Shown here: one piece after another, positions 50,087 to 58,474 of the stretch
How positions within the stretch are numbered: the stretch's first letter is position 1
How the letters are laid out: every line of letters starts with the position of its first letter
Assembly: GCF_041624475.1 (NCBI RefSeq)
Contig: NZ_JBFJUX010000015.1
Span: 1-64,000 of the forward strand
DNA from: Litorivivens sp041624475
Lineage (GTDB): Bacteria > Pseudomonadota > Gammaproteobacteria > Pseudomonadales > Spongiibacteraceae
Direction of reading: 5' to 3'
DNA: 64,000 nucleotides
The notes under the pieces: generated by a model
Database searches by the model: none
What the model saw: only the letters and a program-made list of their open reading frames with translations
Told to the model about the DNA's origin: nothing
Program-made: the position numbers and the translations under genes

Positions 50087-52027
50087 GTGAACAAAGCGTC
50101 AGCGACTATTGACGACAACGGACTGTCCGTGTCTAACAGTGCCAGCGATGAGCGACGAAAAGGCGATCGCAGGCAGTGGCCGACCCGACGCCTCCGCCAT
50201 CGCCGCCGCCGCATCCAGATTCCTGCCTTTTTGCCCTTGCTGCTCATCGCAGCATTGAGTCTCACCTTGTTGCTGGTGGTCTACAGCTGGCAGTCTGCCA
50301 AGACCATCAATGCCGAAACGCAGCTATACGGTGAATCGATCACTAAAGCACTGGCCAATGTCTCCAATGAGGCGCTGACAGACTTGATTGCAGAGCAGGG
50401 CCAGAGTCCCATGCTGCAGAATTTAAAGCAGCACCCGCATTTTCTTTATTTTCTAGTGGAGTCCAAGTTCGGCGAGCGGCAGCTGGTTCTGGAGGGGCAT
50501 CAATCCGGTATCGGCATCCCGTCGCTGCCCCTGTCTGCCAGTCAGCGTGTTAGCCAGGGTAATCGAGCGTTTACCACACTGAAAAAAACGGTCGGCATCG
50601 TAGAGTTTTATGCGCCGATCAAAACTTCAGGCTCACACGTCTTGCGAATAGGTTTTCTTAAGCCCACGTTCTACTGGCAACCCGGCGCGCAGTACTATTT
50701 TCTTATTTCGTTACCGCTTGTGCTGCTAACCTTTGCGGCGTTTTCATCAATATTTTCGACGTATCTCCCAATGCATCGACTGGGGCAGCATTTCAGCTCG
50801 ATGAACGAGGGGAAGGAGTTTGAAACCATCGACAACAGTCAGACCAAATCCCCTCTGATTGATGACTTCAATGCGCTGATCGCCAATGCCAAAAATATTG
50901 TTCGGGAAATCGAGGTCAAGCAAGACGCTCTTGAGATTGATAGGAAAGTACTTTATTTCGACAAGCTGCGGACAGAGGCAGTGCTCGACGCTTTGCCGCT
51001 GGGTGTGGCGGTTCTGGATGTGGCAGGCAGTGTGACCTACTGCAACAAGCAGTTTCTGCATTTCTTTCCCGGGGCTTCCCCCAATATTGTGGGTAAGTCT
51101 TTCAGTGAGTGGAGCCCATCACTCGCTGTCGCGGCTTACGTGCAATCTGGTCGCAAAAGCGGTGGGGTGAAGCCAGGCGAGCTTCAGTACGAATATGCAC
51201 AGCGGGGTAACCACACCAAAGTCGCCAGTGTATCCATGCAGACGGTGCAAGCTGCAGACTCGGGCAATTCGCTCGGCGAGCTGATGATTATTCAGGATGT
51301 CACCAGCACCCTGCATAACAAAAGGATGTCTGAGGAGTTTGCCATCAAGGCCGCGCATGAGCTTAAGACACCCCTGCACGTCGTTAAAATGTACAGCGAA
51401 ATGTTGATGGAGGATGACCTGGAGCCTGATGTCCGGGTGGAGTCGTTGAATACCATCTACGATGAAGTGGATCGCATGGCTGATCTCGTCAACAATCTGC
51501 TGAATATCGCCAAAATTGAGATGGGAAATATCACCATCGATAAGACGCGGGTTAAGACGAGTGAATTCCTCAATGATATTTATGACTCGATGATACGGTC
51601 TGCAAACAACAGCACACTAACAGTGGTGAAAGATATTCCCGAAAGCCTCAGCACTATTGTTGTAGATAAAGACCTTCTGCGCATTAGTATTAACAATCTG
51701 CTTTCCAATGCAATCAAGTACAACCGCGAGGGCGGTGAAGTTCGTTTTGCTGCTGAAGAAACGGACGACGCAATACTTATTTCCATTAGCGACAGCGGCC
51801 CCGGGATATCGGAAGAGGACCAACGGCATATATTCGACAAGTTTTATCGCTCTGAAGACGCAGAAATTCGCAAGAAAAGCGGTCACGGGCTGGGCCTGAC
51901 GCTGACCCGAAACATTGTCCAGTTACATCATGGCAGCCTTACTGTGGAAAGCACCCTTGGTGAAGGTAGCCGCTTTACGATTGCTTTTAACAAGAAATCC
52001 AATATCGTTGAGCGAGGGCGTGTTTGA
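50087..52027 (+). CDS. Membrane-bound hybrid-less sensor histidine kinase
   Basis: A 646-residue sensor kinase at the head of the pilus-like gene set. The N-terminus is very arginine-rich (DERRKGDRRQ, LRHRRRRIQIP). TM1 is about 46-67 and TM2 about 203-225, leaving a 135-residue periplasmic sensor. A PAS domain at about 290-405 follows, then HisKA with H424 in IKAAHELKTPLHVVKMYSE, and HATPase with LLSNAIKYN, DSGPGISEEDQRHIFDKFYR and GHGLGLTLTR. The GTG start has CAGAGGG upstream. Its signal is unknown. The next gene overlaps by one base. Confidence 0.85.
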   Translation: MNKASATIDDNGLSVSNSASDERRKGDRRQWPTRRLRHRRRRIQIPAFLPLLLIAALSLTLLLVVYSWQSAKTINAETQLYGESITKALANVSNEALTDLIAEQGQSPMLQNLKQHPHFLYFLVESKFGERQLVLEGHQSGIGIPSLPLSASQRVSQGNRAFTTLKKTVGIVEFYAPIKTSGSHVLRIGFLKPTFYWQPGAQYYFLISLPLVLLTFAAFSSIFSTYLPMHRLGQHFSSMNEGKEFETIDNSQTKSPLIDDFNALIANAKNIVREIEVKQDALEIDRKVLYFDKLRTEAVLDALPLGVAVLDVAGSVTYCNKQFLHFFPGASPNIVGKSFSEWSPSLAVAAYVQSGRKSGGVKPGELQYEYAQRGNHTKVASVSMQTVQAADSGNSLGELMIIQDVTSTLHNKRMSEEFAIKAAHELKTPLHVVKMYSEMLMEDDLEPDVRVESLNTIYDEVDRMADLVNNLLNIAKIEMGNITIDKTRVKTSEFLNDIYDSMIRSANNSTLTVVKDIPESLSTIVVDKDLLRISINNLLSNAIKYNREGGEVRFAAEETDDAILISISDSGPGISEEDQRHIFDKFYRSEDAEIRKKSGHGLGLTLTRNIVQLHHGSLTVESTLGEGSRFTIAFNKKSNIVERGRV

Positions 52028-52398
52028 TGCCGATGATTCTGATCGCCGAAGATGAACTGCATATATTCAGAGTATTAAGAATTTCACTCGAGAGAGCGGG
52101 TTATGAAGTCGAGCATGCACTCAATGGCGAGGAGGCACTGGAATTCATCCGAAACTCACCGCCGGATGCACTGATCACCGACATCGCCATGCCGAAAATG
52201 GATGGTCAGGAATTGTGTATGCGCATTACCGAAGAGCTTCCCGAGCGCACTTTCCCGATCATTGTTGCAACATCAAAGGCCGATATTGAGCACCGGGAAT
52301 GGTCCCGAGTCATCCCCAGCCTTACCTTTTTGGAAAAGCCTGCAAGTTTGCGCGCGCTGATCGCCTTGTTGGCCGATCAGGTTCCGGTGGACGAGTGA
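52027..52398 (+). CDS. CheY-like single-domain response regulator
   Basis: A 123-residue receiver with no output domain. The acceptor is D52 in ALITDIAMPKMDG, the acidic pair is ED in LIAEDELHIF, and K104 in LEKPAS completes the pocket. ATG 52027 overlaps the kinase stop (TGATG). Lacking an output domain, it probably acts by protein contact, for example with the adjacent phosphodiesterase or with the ATPase. Confidence 0.87.
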   Translation: MPMILIAEDELHIFRVLRISLERAGYEVEHALNGEEALEFIRNSPPDALITDIAMPKMDGQELCMRITEELPERTFPIIVATSKADIEHREWSRVIPSLTFLEKPASLRALIALLADQVPVDE

Positions 52399-52408
52399 GC
52401 TGTCGCCT

Positions 52409-54520
52409 ATGAGTTATGTTCGGCAATTGAAACAGTGCGGCCTCCCGGCCCACCTCAAACTGGTACAGGTTGCTTACCCGGACGTAGTTCGCGTTGACCT
52501 GCTGGATGACACTGGCAAGCTACTCGCAAGTTCTGCTGGCAAGGGCGCTAAGGTTCTTCCAGCGTCAGACTACAGTCTGACACATACTGTTTCGCCAAAT
52601 GAAAAGCTCGATCTGACTTTTTGTGTTCGGGTGCGCGGTACCCTCGGTGACCTTGCGCCGCGCTTACCGGGTTACCTCGATAATATTGGCGCTCAGATCG
52701 CCGCCGAGCTGACACTTCGGCTCGAGCTGGATGAGATGGCCGAAGAGCTTGGTGAGCGCTACGAAGAGCTTAACCTGGTATACAAAATCAAACAGAGCGT
52801 GGATGCGGTAAGTGACGATCGGGTCGCGATGACGCTGTCCCTGCAGCAGCTCGTCGATGACTGCGCCACCTTCCTCAATGTTGATGTCGCCGCGCTGATC
52901 ATGCCCGGCAAACAACTGGCTGTAGCCTCCGGGGTTGTCGGTGATGATGAGCCGGATAGCGGCATTATCGAAACGCTGCAGAACGCTGTGATAAGCAGCG
53001 GGCAAGCTATCGTTATCAACAAGCCCGAGGACGCTAAGCGCATTGGTATCGAGGGGCAACTGGAACACATTCTTATTTGTGCGCCCATCCCATCGCCTAA
53101 CCCGCGTTTGCGCGGACTATTTGTTATTGCCCAGCAGAAGTGCAAAGGACGCGAATTCAGCAACAGTGACCGCCAGCTGGTAGAAATCCAGGCGGAGATG
53201 GCGCGCAAGATAATCAAGCAACGCTATGATACGGCAACGGGTTTGGTAGGACAGGGGGAGTTAATCAGTCGCTTTGAGGCGATGCTGCAGGAAGATAAAG
53301 CACGGTGCAGCCTGCTGTTTTTTCACTTTAACCACCTGAAGCTTATCACCGATAGCTTTGGCTACGAGGTGGCCGGGCGTCTGCTGTCGGCCTTCGCCGA
53401 AATGCTGGATGACTACGCCGGCGAAGAATGCGTTGTTGCCAGGATCAATCACGACGAGTTTGTCATTGCCGCCAGGGGGCTGGACACCAAGGCAGCAGCG
53501 GAGTCGGTGCTGCAGCGCATTGAAGACATTAATGAAAACCGGCATATCGTGCCCGCGGGTGCAGAGTTTAGTGTCAATGTCGGGTCTGTGTGCGACGACT
53601 CGTCGCTGGAAAGCGTCTCGGACTGGTTGACGGCAGGTGAGTTTGCGGCATCGCTGGCGAAGGATAATAGCTTCGAGCGCCTGCACGTCTATTCCCCGGA
53701 TGACTCACAGCTTCAGAAACGCGACAGTGATGTCTTCTGGTTGCAAAACGTAAAAACGGCGCTGATGAATCGGGACTTTCGCCTCTATTGTCAGCCGATG
53801 GAGGCCTTGAGCGATGGCCCACCGCATTATGAGGTGTTGCTGCGCGTCATTGATGACGATGGGCGCGTGATGTCGCCGGCCAAATTTATAGAAGCCGCCG
53901 AGCGCTATGACCTGATACCCAATATCGATCAGTGGGTGGTGGAGGAAATGCTGTCCTTGTTGGCCCAGTACAAGATCGCCGACGTCAGCCCTGAGTCTGT
54001 CTGGAGTGTGAATCTCTCGGGCAAATCCATCGGCAGCCGGGATTTTCACCACTATCTGCTAGATGTTCTGAATAAGAATAGCGCTTGTAACAACCGTCAG
54101 CTTTGTTTTGAGCTGACCGAAACCGCGGAGATTGGCGAAATGGAGTCGGCGCTCAAGCTTATCACCGAGGTGAAAGCACTGGGAGCTGCCTTCTCCCTCG
54201 ATGATTTTGGCTGTGGCCTGAGCTCGTTCAGTTATCTGAAAGAGATCCCGGTTGACTACCTGAAAATCGATGGCAGTTTCGTCAAGGATATCGATAGCAA
54301 CGGCGTCAACCGGAGCATGGTAAAGGCAATGGCCAGCGTTGGTAAGGTCATGGGGCTTCACACAATTGCAGAGTTTGTGGAAACGGGCGCGGTGCGTGAT
54401 CTGCTCAAGGATATTGGCGTCGATTATGCGCAGGGATATTTCGTAGCCAAGCCTGTGCCGCTGGATGGCGTGTTGAAAGATATCCAGTCAGCGGCAGCCA
54501 AAACGGGGCGGGGTCGCTAG
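52409..54520 (+). CDS. GAF-degenerate GGDEF-EAL protein, probable cyclic-di-GMP phosphodiesterase
   Basis: A 703-residue cytoplasmic signalling protein: an N-terminal module, a GAF-like domain at about 125-275, a GGDEF-type domain at about 275-430 with NHDEF (347-351) in place of GGDEF, and an EAL domain at about 440-695. The EAL domain keeps EVL at 475, NLSG, ELTE, DDFG (598-601), IAEFVE and QGYFVAKP, so phosphodiesterase activity is likely while cyclase activity is lost; the degenerate domain may bind GTP as a regulator. It starts 10 bases after the receiver gene and ends three bases before the ATPase. Confidence 0.87.
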   Translation: MSYVRQLKQCGLPAHLKLVQVAYPDVVRVDLLDDTGKLLASSAGKGAKVLPASDYSLTHTVSPNEKLDLTFCVRVRGTLGDLAPRLPGYLDNIGAQIAAELTLRLELDEMAEELGERYEELNLVYKIKQSVDAVSDDRVAMTLSLQQLVDDCATFLNVDVAALIMPGKQLAVASGVVGDDEPDSGIIETLQNAVISSGQAIVINKPEDAKRIGIEGQLEHILICAPIPSPNPRLRGLFVIAQQKCKGREFSNSDRQLVEIQAEMARKIIKQRYDTATGLVGQGELISRFEAMLQEDKARCSLLFFHFNHLKLITDSFGYEVAGRLLSAFAEMLDDYAGEECVVARINHDEFVIAARGLDTKAAAESVLQRIEDINENRHIVPAGAEFSVNVGSVCDDSSLESVSDWLTAGEFAASLAKDNSFERLHVYSPDDSQLQKRDSDVFWLQNVKTALMNRDFRLYCQPMEALSDGPPHYEVLLRVIDDDGRVMSPAKFIEAAERYDLIPNIDQWVVEEMLSLLAQYKIADVSPESVWSVNLSGKSIGSRDFHHYLLDVLNKNSACNNRQLCFELTETAEIGEMESALKLITEVKALGAAFSLDDFGCGLSSFSYLKEIPVDYLKIDGSFVKDIDSNGVNRSMVKAMASVGKVMGLHTIAEFVETGAVRDLLKDIGVDYAQGYFVAKPVPLDGVLKDIQSAAAKTGRGR

Positions 54521-54523
54521 CGT

Positions 54524-56548
54524 ATGGGAGAGGTACTCAGAACACAGCTCGGCGTGATTACCTATCTGGCGCTCACCGAGTCGCTGGAAAACGATTCTAC
54601 CCTGCAGGAGCTGCGCAGCTCGGTAGAAGAGGCGATAGCGCAGCGGGACCTGAATGTTGCCGTTGACATGGGCAATATCAAATTCCTAAACAGTCGCGCA
54701 CTGAATGCGCTACTGGATTGCAGCGAGCTGCTGACCAGCGAGGGCGGCTGGTTACGCCTGGCGAATTGCTCGGGTATTGTTGCGAAAATCATGCATATCA
54801 GCGGGCTCGATCGCCATATCGGTTATATCGACGAGCCAGACAAGCCCGGCCATGTTCTGGTCGGTGGCGCGGTGCGTCGACTCGGCGATATCCTGATTGA
54901 ACGGGGTCTGACTGACGAAGACACCATTCGTCACGCAATGGAAGAACAGGACCGCACCGGTAAGCGAATGGGGCGCATCCTGATAGAGGCCGAGCTGGTC
55001 GCAGAGGAGGATATCCTGCGGGCGATCAGCGATCAGCTGGGTATTCCCTATGTGAGCCTGAAGGCGGGAATGTTCGACTCGGATATTGTCGACACCCTGC
55101 CGCAGGAGAAAGCGCTGCGCATCAATGCGCTGCCTCTGTTCAGATTGCGCGACACCCTGGCTGTTGCCCTGTCCGATGCCCAGGACATTGCCGCACTGAG
55201 CGAGATTGAAGAAGCGACCGGCTGCCATATTCGGCCGGTGCTGGCTAGCCGCTCGGACATCAAGCGCACGCTCAATGAAATAGCCGGCGGAATGGATATT
55301 GGATCGGACCTGATATCCGATATCGACGAAGACCTGGAGCTGGTAGAGAGCCAGCAGCCGGACGATTATGCCGCCATCGATGAGCTCTCGGCAGGCTCGC
55401 CCATTATTAATCTGGTCAACGCCATCATACAGCGCGCGGTGCAAGACGGCGCCAGCGATGTCCATATCGAGCCTGGTCCCAGTCGCTCGCGGGTTCGCTT
55501 TCGGGTAGACAGCATTTTGTACGAAATCATGACCCCCCGCCTGGAGCTGCACCCGGCCATCGTGTCGCGCCTGAAAATCATGGCGAACCTGGATATCGCC
55601 GAGCGTCGTTTGCCGCAGGACGGGCGGATACAGGTTGTTACCAACAACCAGAAGGTGGACCTGCGCTTCAGCTCGCTGCCGGGCCTGCACGGCGAAAAGG
55701 TGGTGTTGCGGGTGTTGGACAAGAGTCGTTCCATACTGGATTTAAACCGGCTTGGCTTTTCCGACGCCAATTTAGCGAGCTTCCGTCAATTGTTGTCGAA
55801 AAGTTATGGTCTGATACTGGTCACCGGCCCTACCGGCAGCGGCAAAACCACCTCGCTGTACGCCGCGCTGAGCCATCTGAACAGTCTGGAGAGAAACATC
55901 GTCACCGTTGAAGACCCGGTCGAGTATCAGCTGGACGTTATTAACCAGAATGAAGTGCGCGAGGCCATCGGGCTCGGCTTTGCACGGATGCTCAAACACA
56001 TTCTGCGGCAAGACCCGGACATCGTAATGGTGGGGGAAATTCGCGAGAAAGAAACTGCCCAGATAGCCGTGCAAGCAGCGCTTACCGGCCATTTGGTGCT
56101 GTCCACTCTGCACACCAATGACAGCGTCAGCGCGGTCACGCGCATGATCGATATGGGGGTTGAACCCTACCTGCTGTCATCGGCCTTGTCGGGGGTGGTG
56201 GCGCAGCGCCTGGTGCGAACCATCTGCCCCAACTGCAAGACCCGCTTTAAACCGCCGCCGGAAGTCATCGAGCGCTACCAGTGGCAGGATAGGGAAAACG
56301 TTATGCTGTCTACCGGCCGGGGTTGTGAAGTCTGCTTTGATTCGGGTTACAAGGGGCGGCTGGGCATCCACGAGGTGTTGACGGTGGATGGTACGCTGCA
56401 GAGCCTGATTATGACCAACCCCAGTCGCGACGACCTGAATCAGTATGCGAGTCAGCGCGAGCTGAAAACATTGTTCTATGATGGCCTGGACCATGTTCTG
56501 TCGGGCGAAACCACGCTGGAAGAAGTGTCCCGCGTGATCAGCGACTAG
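54524..56548 (+). CDS. STAS-MshEN-GspE/PilB fusion ATPase
   Basis: A 674-residue type IV pilus/type II secretion assembly ATPase with an added regulatory domain. Residues 1-108 form a STAS domain (DMGNIKFLNSRALNALLD), with S57 at the place phosphorylated in SpoIIAA-type anti-sigma antagonists. Residues about 113-175 form a MshEN-type domain with tandem RLGDILIERGLTDEDT and RMGRILIEAELVAEED motifs, a fold which binds cyclic-di-GMP in MshE. The ATPase (about 290-670) has Walker A GPTGSGKTT (435-443), HILRQDPDIVMVGEIRE and a zinc CPNC/CEVC. The STAS fusion is unusual and suggests phospho-switch control of assembly. Adjacent kinase and phosphodiesterase genes fit this. Confidence 0.9.
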   Translation: MGEVLRTQLGVITYLALTESLENDSTLQELRSSVEEAIAQRDLNVAVDMGNIKFLNSRALNALLDCSELLTSEGGWLRLANCSGIVAKIMHISGLDRHIGYIDEPDKPGHVLVGGAVRRLGDILIERGLTDEDTIRHAMEEQDRTGKRMGRILIEAELVAEEDILRAISDQLGIPYVSLKAGMFDSDIVDTLPQEKALRINALPLFRLRDTLAVALSDAQDIAALSEIEEATGCHIRPVLASRSDIKRTLNEIAGGMDIGSDLISDIDEDLELVESQQPDDYAAIDELSAGSPIINLVNAIIQRAVQDGASDVHIEPGPSRSRVRFRVDSILYEIMTPRLELHPAIVSRLKIMANLDIAERRLPQDGRIQVVTNNQKVDLRFSSLPGLHGEKVVLRVLDKSRSILDLNRLGFSDANLASFRQLLSKSYGLILVTGPTGSGKTTSLYAALSHLNSLERNIVTVEDPVEYQLDVINQNEVREAIGLGFARMLKHILRQDPDIVMVGEIREKETAQIAVQAALTGHLVLSTLHTNDSVSAVTRMIDMGVEPYLLSSALSGVVAQRLVRTICPNCKTRFKPPPEVIERYQWQDRENVMLSTGRGCEVCFDSGYKGRLGIHEVLTVDGTLQSLIMTNPSRDDLNQYASQRELKTLFYDGLDHVLSGETTLEEVSRVISD

Positions 56549-56559
56549 GGGGAAGAGCG

Positions 56560-57672
56560 ATGCCACTGACTGAACAGTCCGGTGCCGCACCGGAAAAACC
56601 GCCGGGACTTTCGCTCAATATCACCCTGTTTGAGCCGCCGATTACAGCGGAAGACCGAATGTTCTTCACCGAGCAGCTGGCGCTGCTGCTCGATACTGGC
56701 ACATCCTTGCACAAAAGCCTGAACGCACTACAAGCGCAAATGGCTAATCGCAAAGTGCGCGCGATTCTCGCGGATCTCGCGGCGCAGGTGGAAAAGGGTA
56801 GTGCCTTTTCCCAAGCTCTGGAGCAACACCCGGAGATGTTCCCGGTCTCCTACATCAAGCTGGTGAAAGCCAGCGAAGCTGGCGGCTTTATGGTCAAGGT
56901 GCTGGAAGAGCTGCTGGCGATGGATGAAAAGCAGCAGCAGCTAAAAGGCACCATCACTTCGGCGATGACCTACCCGGCCTTTCTGCTGGTATTTTCGCTG
57001 GCGGTGGTGGTGTTCGTCATGGTGTTTGTATTCCCGAAATTCGCCGATATTTTTGCCTCTATTCAAGACCAGCTGCCGTCCACCACCATCGTCCTGATGG
57101 CGACCAGTGATCTGCTGCGCCAGCACTGGCTGCTGGTCTGCATTGGCCTGGTGTTGGTGGGAGGTGGCCTGATCGGCTGGGCCCGCTCTGCTGCAGGCGC
57201 GGCCATGCTCGACTTGTGGAAGCTCAAAATTCCTGGAGTAAGGCGTATTTATCGCCAGATATATCTGGTGCAGCTGATGCGAGTGCTGGGGCTGTCGCTG
57301 GCAAACGGGGTCTCGGTGAAAGACGCACTGCAGGCCAGTAGTGAGGTGGTGGCCAATCTGGCCTATCGCGACCTGATTCGACGGGCAGAAATTGGCGTTC
57401 GTGAGGGTGGTCGTCTAAGCGATGTTTTTTGCCAGTCTGAGCATATACCGGATTTGGCGCGGCAGATGCTGGCGACCGGCGAAGAGGCGGGGAGTCTGGC
57501 CCGAGTAATGAACCGCATTGCCGACTACTACGCCAAGGAGCTCACCAAGCTGTTAAACAGCGTCTCGAAGCTGGCTGAACCTATTATGCTGGTGGTGATG
57601 GGCTTGGTGGTGGGCATTATTGTGAGCTCGTTAATTCTGCCAATCTTTAAGTTGTCGAGTGTAGCCATGTAA
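56560..57672 (+). CDS. GspF/PilC-like inner-membrane platform protein
   Basis: A 370-residue polytopic platform protein which the ATPase drives to assemble pilins. Two GspF repeats of helical cytoplasmic domain are seen (FFTEQLALLLDTGTSLHKSL and QLMRVLGLSLANGVSVKDAL), with membrane helices at about 145-170, 195-215 and 340-366. The N-terminus is shortened compared with most GspF. It follows the ATPase after 11 bases. Confidence 0.9.
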   Translation: MPLTEQSGAAPEKPPGLSLNITLFEPPITAEDRMFFTEQLALLLDTGTSLHKSLNALQAQMANRKVRAILADLAAQVEKGSAFSQALEQHPEMFPVSYIKLVKASEAGGFMVKVLEELLAMDEKQQQLKGTITSAMTYPAFLLVFSLAVVVFVMVFVFPKFADIFASIQDQLPSTTIVLMATSDLLRQHWLLVCIGLVLVGGGLIGWARSAAGAAMLDLWKLKIPGVRRIYRQIYLVQLMRVLGLSLANGVSVKDALQASSEVVANLAYRDLIRRAEIGVREGGRLSDVFCQSEHIPDLARQMLATGEEAGSLARVMNRIADYYAKELTKLLNSVSKLAEPIMLVVMGLVVGIIVSSLILPIFKLSSVAM

Positions 57673-57863
57673 TTGACGGACTAGTCAACTACGCGCGAAG
57701 TAACGATACAAATAGGGGTTTTCGTGTATATTCCGAGTTCATCGTATATAGTTAACTGCAGTAACAAGAGTGCTTTCAGCTCTGGGTCTAGCTCTGGGCA
57801 AAGAGGCACGGTCATCAGGATGTTACACAGTTTTTTTAAGGCTTTGAGATTGAGGGGTTTTGC

Positions 57864-58403
57864 ATGAAAGGGCATACACCGAAGAGAGTGACAGGATTCA
57901 CTCTTGTCGAGCTGGTTATAGTGGTACTGATACTGTCGGTATTGGCAGCAATCGTGATTCCCCAGTTCACGTCCTCCACCGACGATGCCAAGCGATCGGC
58001 CCTGGACTCCAGCCTGGCGGGCATCCGTACGGCCATCGACCTGTACTACCAGAACCACGGCCACTACCCCAGTAGCGTGACGGCCGCGGGCGCAACCTGT
58101 CCGGGCACCGGCACAGCGGGGACCGGGGCGGTCGATACGCCGCAGGCCTTTATCGACCAGCTCAACCGCTACACGAATGCTGCGGGGCAGGCCTGTTCGA
58201 CCACCGATGCCACCTTTAAGTATGGTCCGTACTATAAAAAGGATGCGCTGCCCGCCGACCCGATTACCGGCACCAACAATACTCTAGTCATTGTGACTAC
58301 GGGCGATCTGGCGATGACCGCCGACGGCACAGCCGGTGGCTGGAAGTTTGACAATGTGACCGGCAAATTCATTATGAACCACACCGACTACGACGATCGC
58401 TAA
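57864..58403 (+). CDS. GspG-like major pilin/pseudopilin
   Basis: A 179-residue prepilin. Cleavage is expected at G11-F12 in VTGFTLVELVIVVLIL, with E16 (+5) present. A hydrophobic helix and the GspG-type TAIDLYYQNHGHYPS follow. The globular part has two cysteines (ATCPG, QACST) and a C-terminus ending in TDYDDR. It is separated from GspF by 190 bp, so it may have a separate, stronger promoter. It is the likely main subunit of the fibre encoded here. Confidence 0.9.
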   Translation: MKGHTPKRVTGFTLVELVIVVLILSVLAAIVIPQFTSSTDDAKRSALDSSLAGIRTAIDLYYQNHGHYPSSVTAAGATCPGTGTAGTGAVDTPQAFIDQLNRYTNAAGQACSTTDATFKYGPYYKKDALPADPITGTNNTLVIVTTGDLAMTADGTAGGWKFDNVTGKFIMNHTDYDDR

Positions 58404-58474
58404 GGTCGACGGGGCGGGGGAGACCTCCGCCTCATTGGTTTTATAGCCGAGTCCGAACTTCCCGTCGTCAATGC

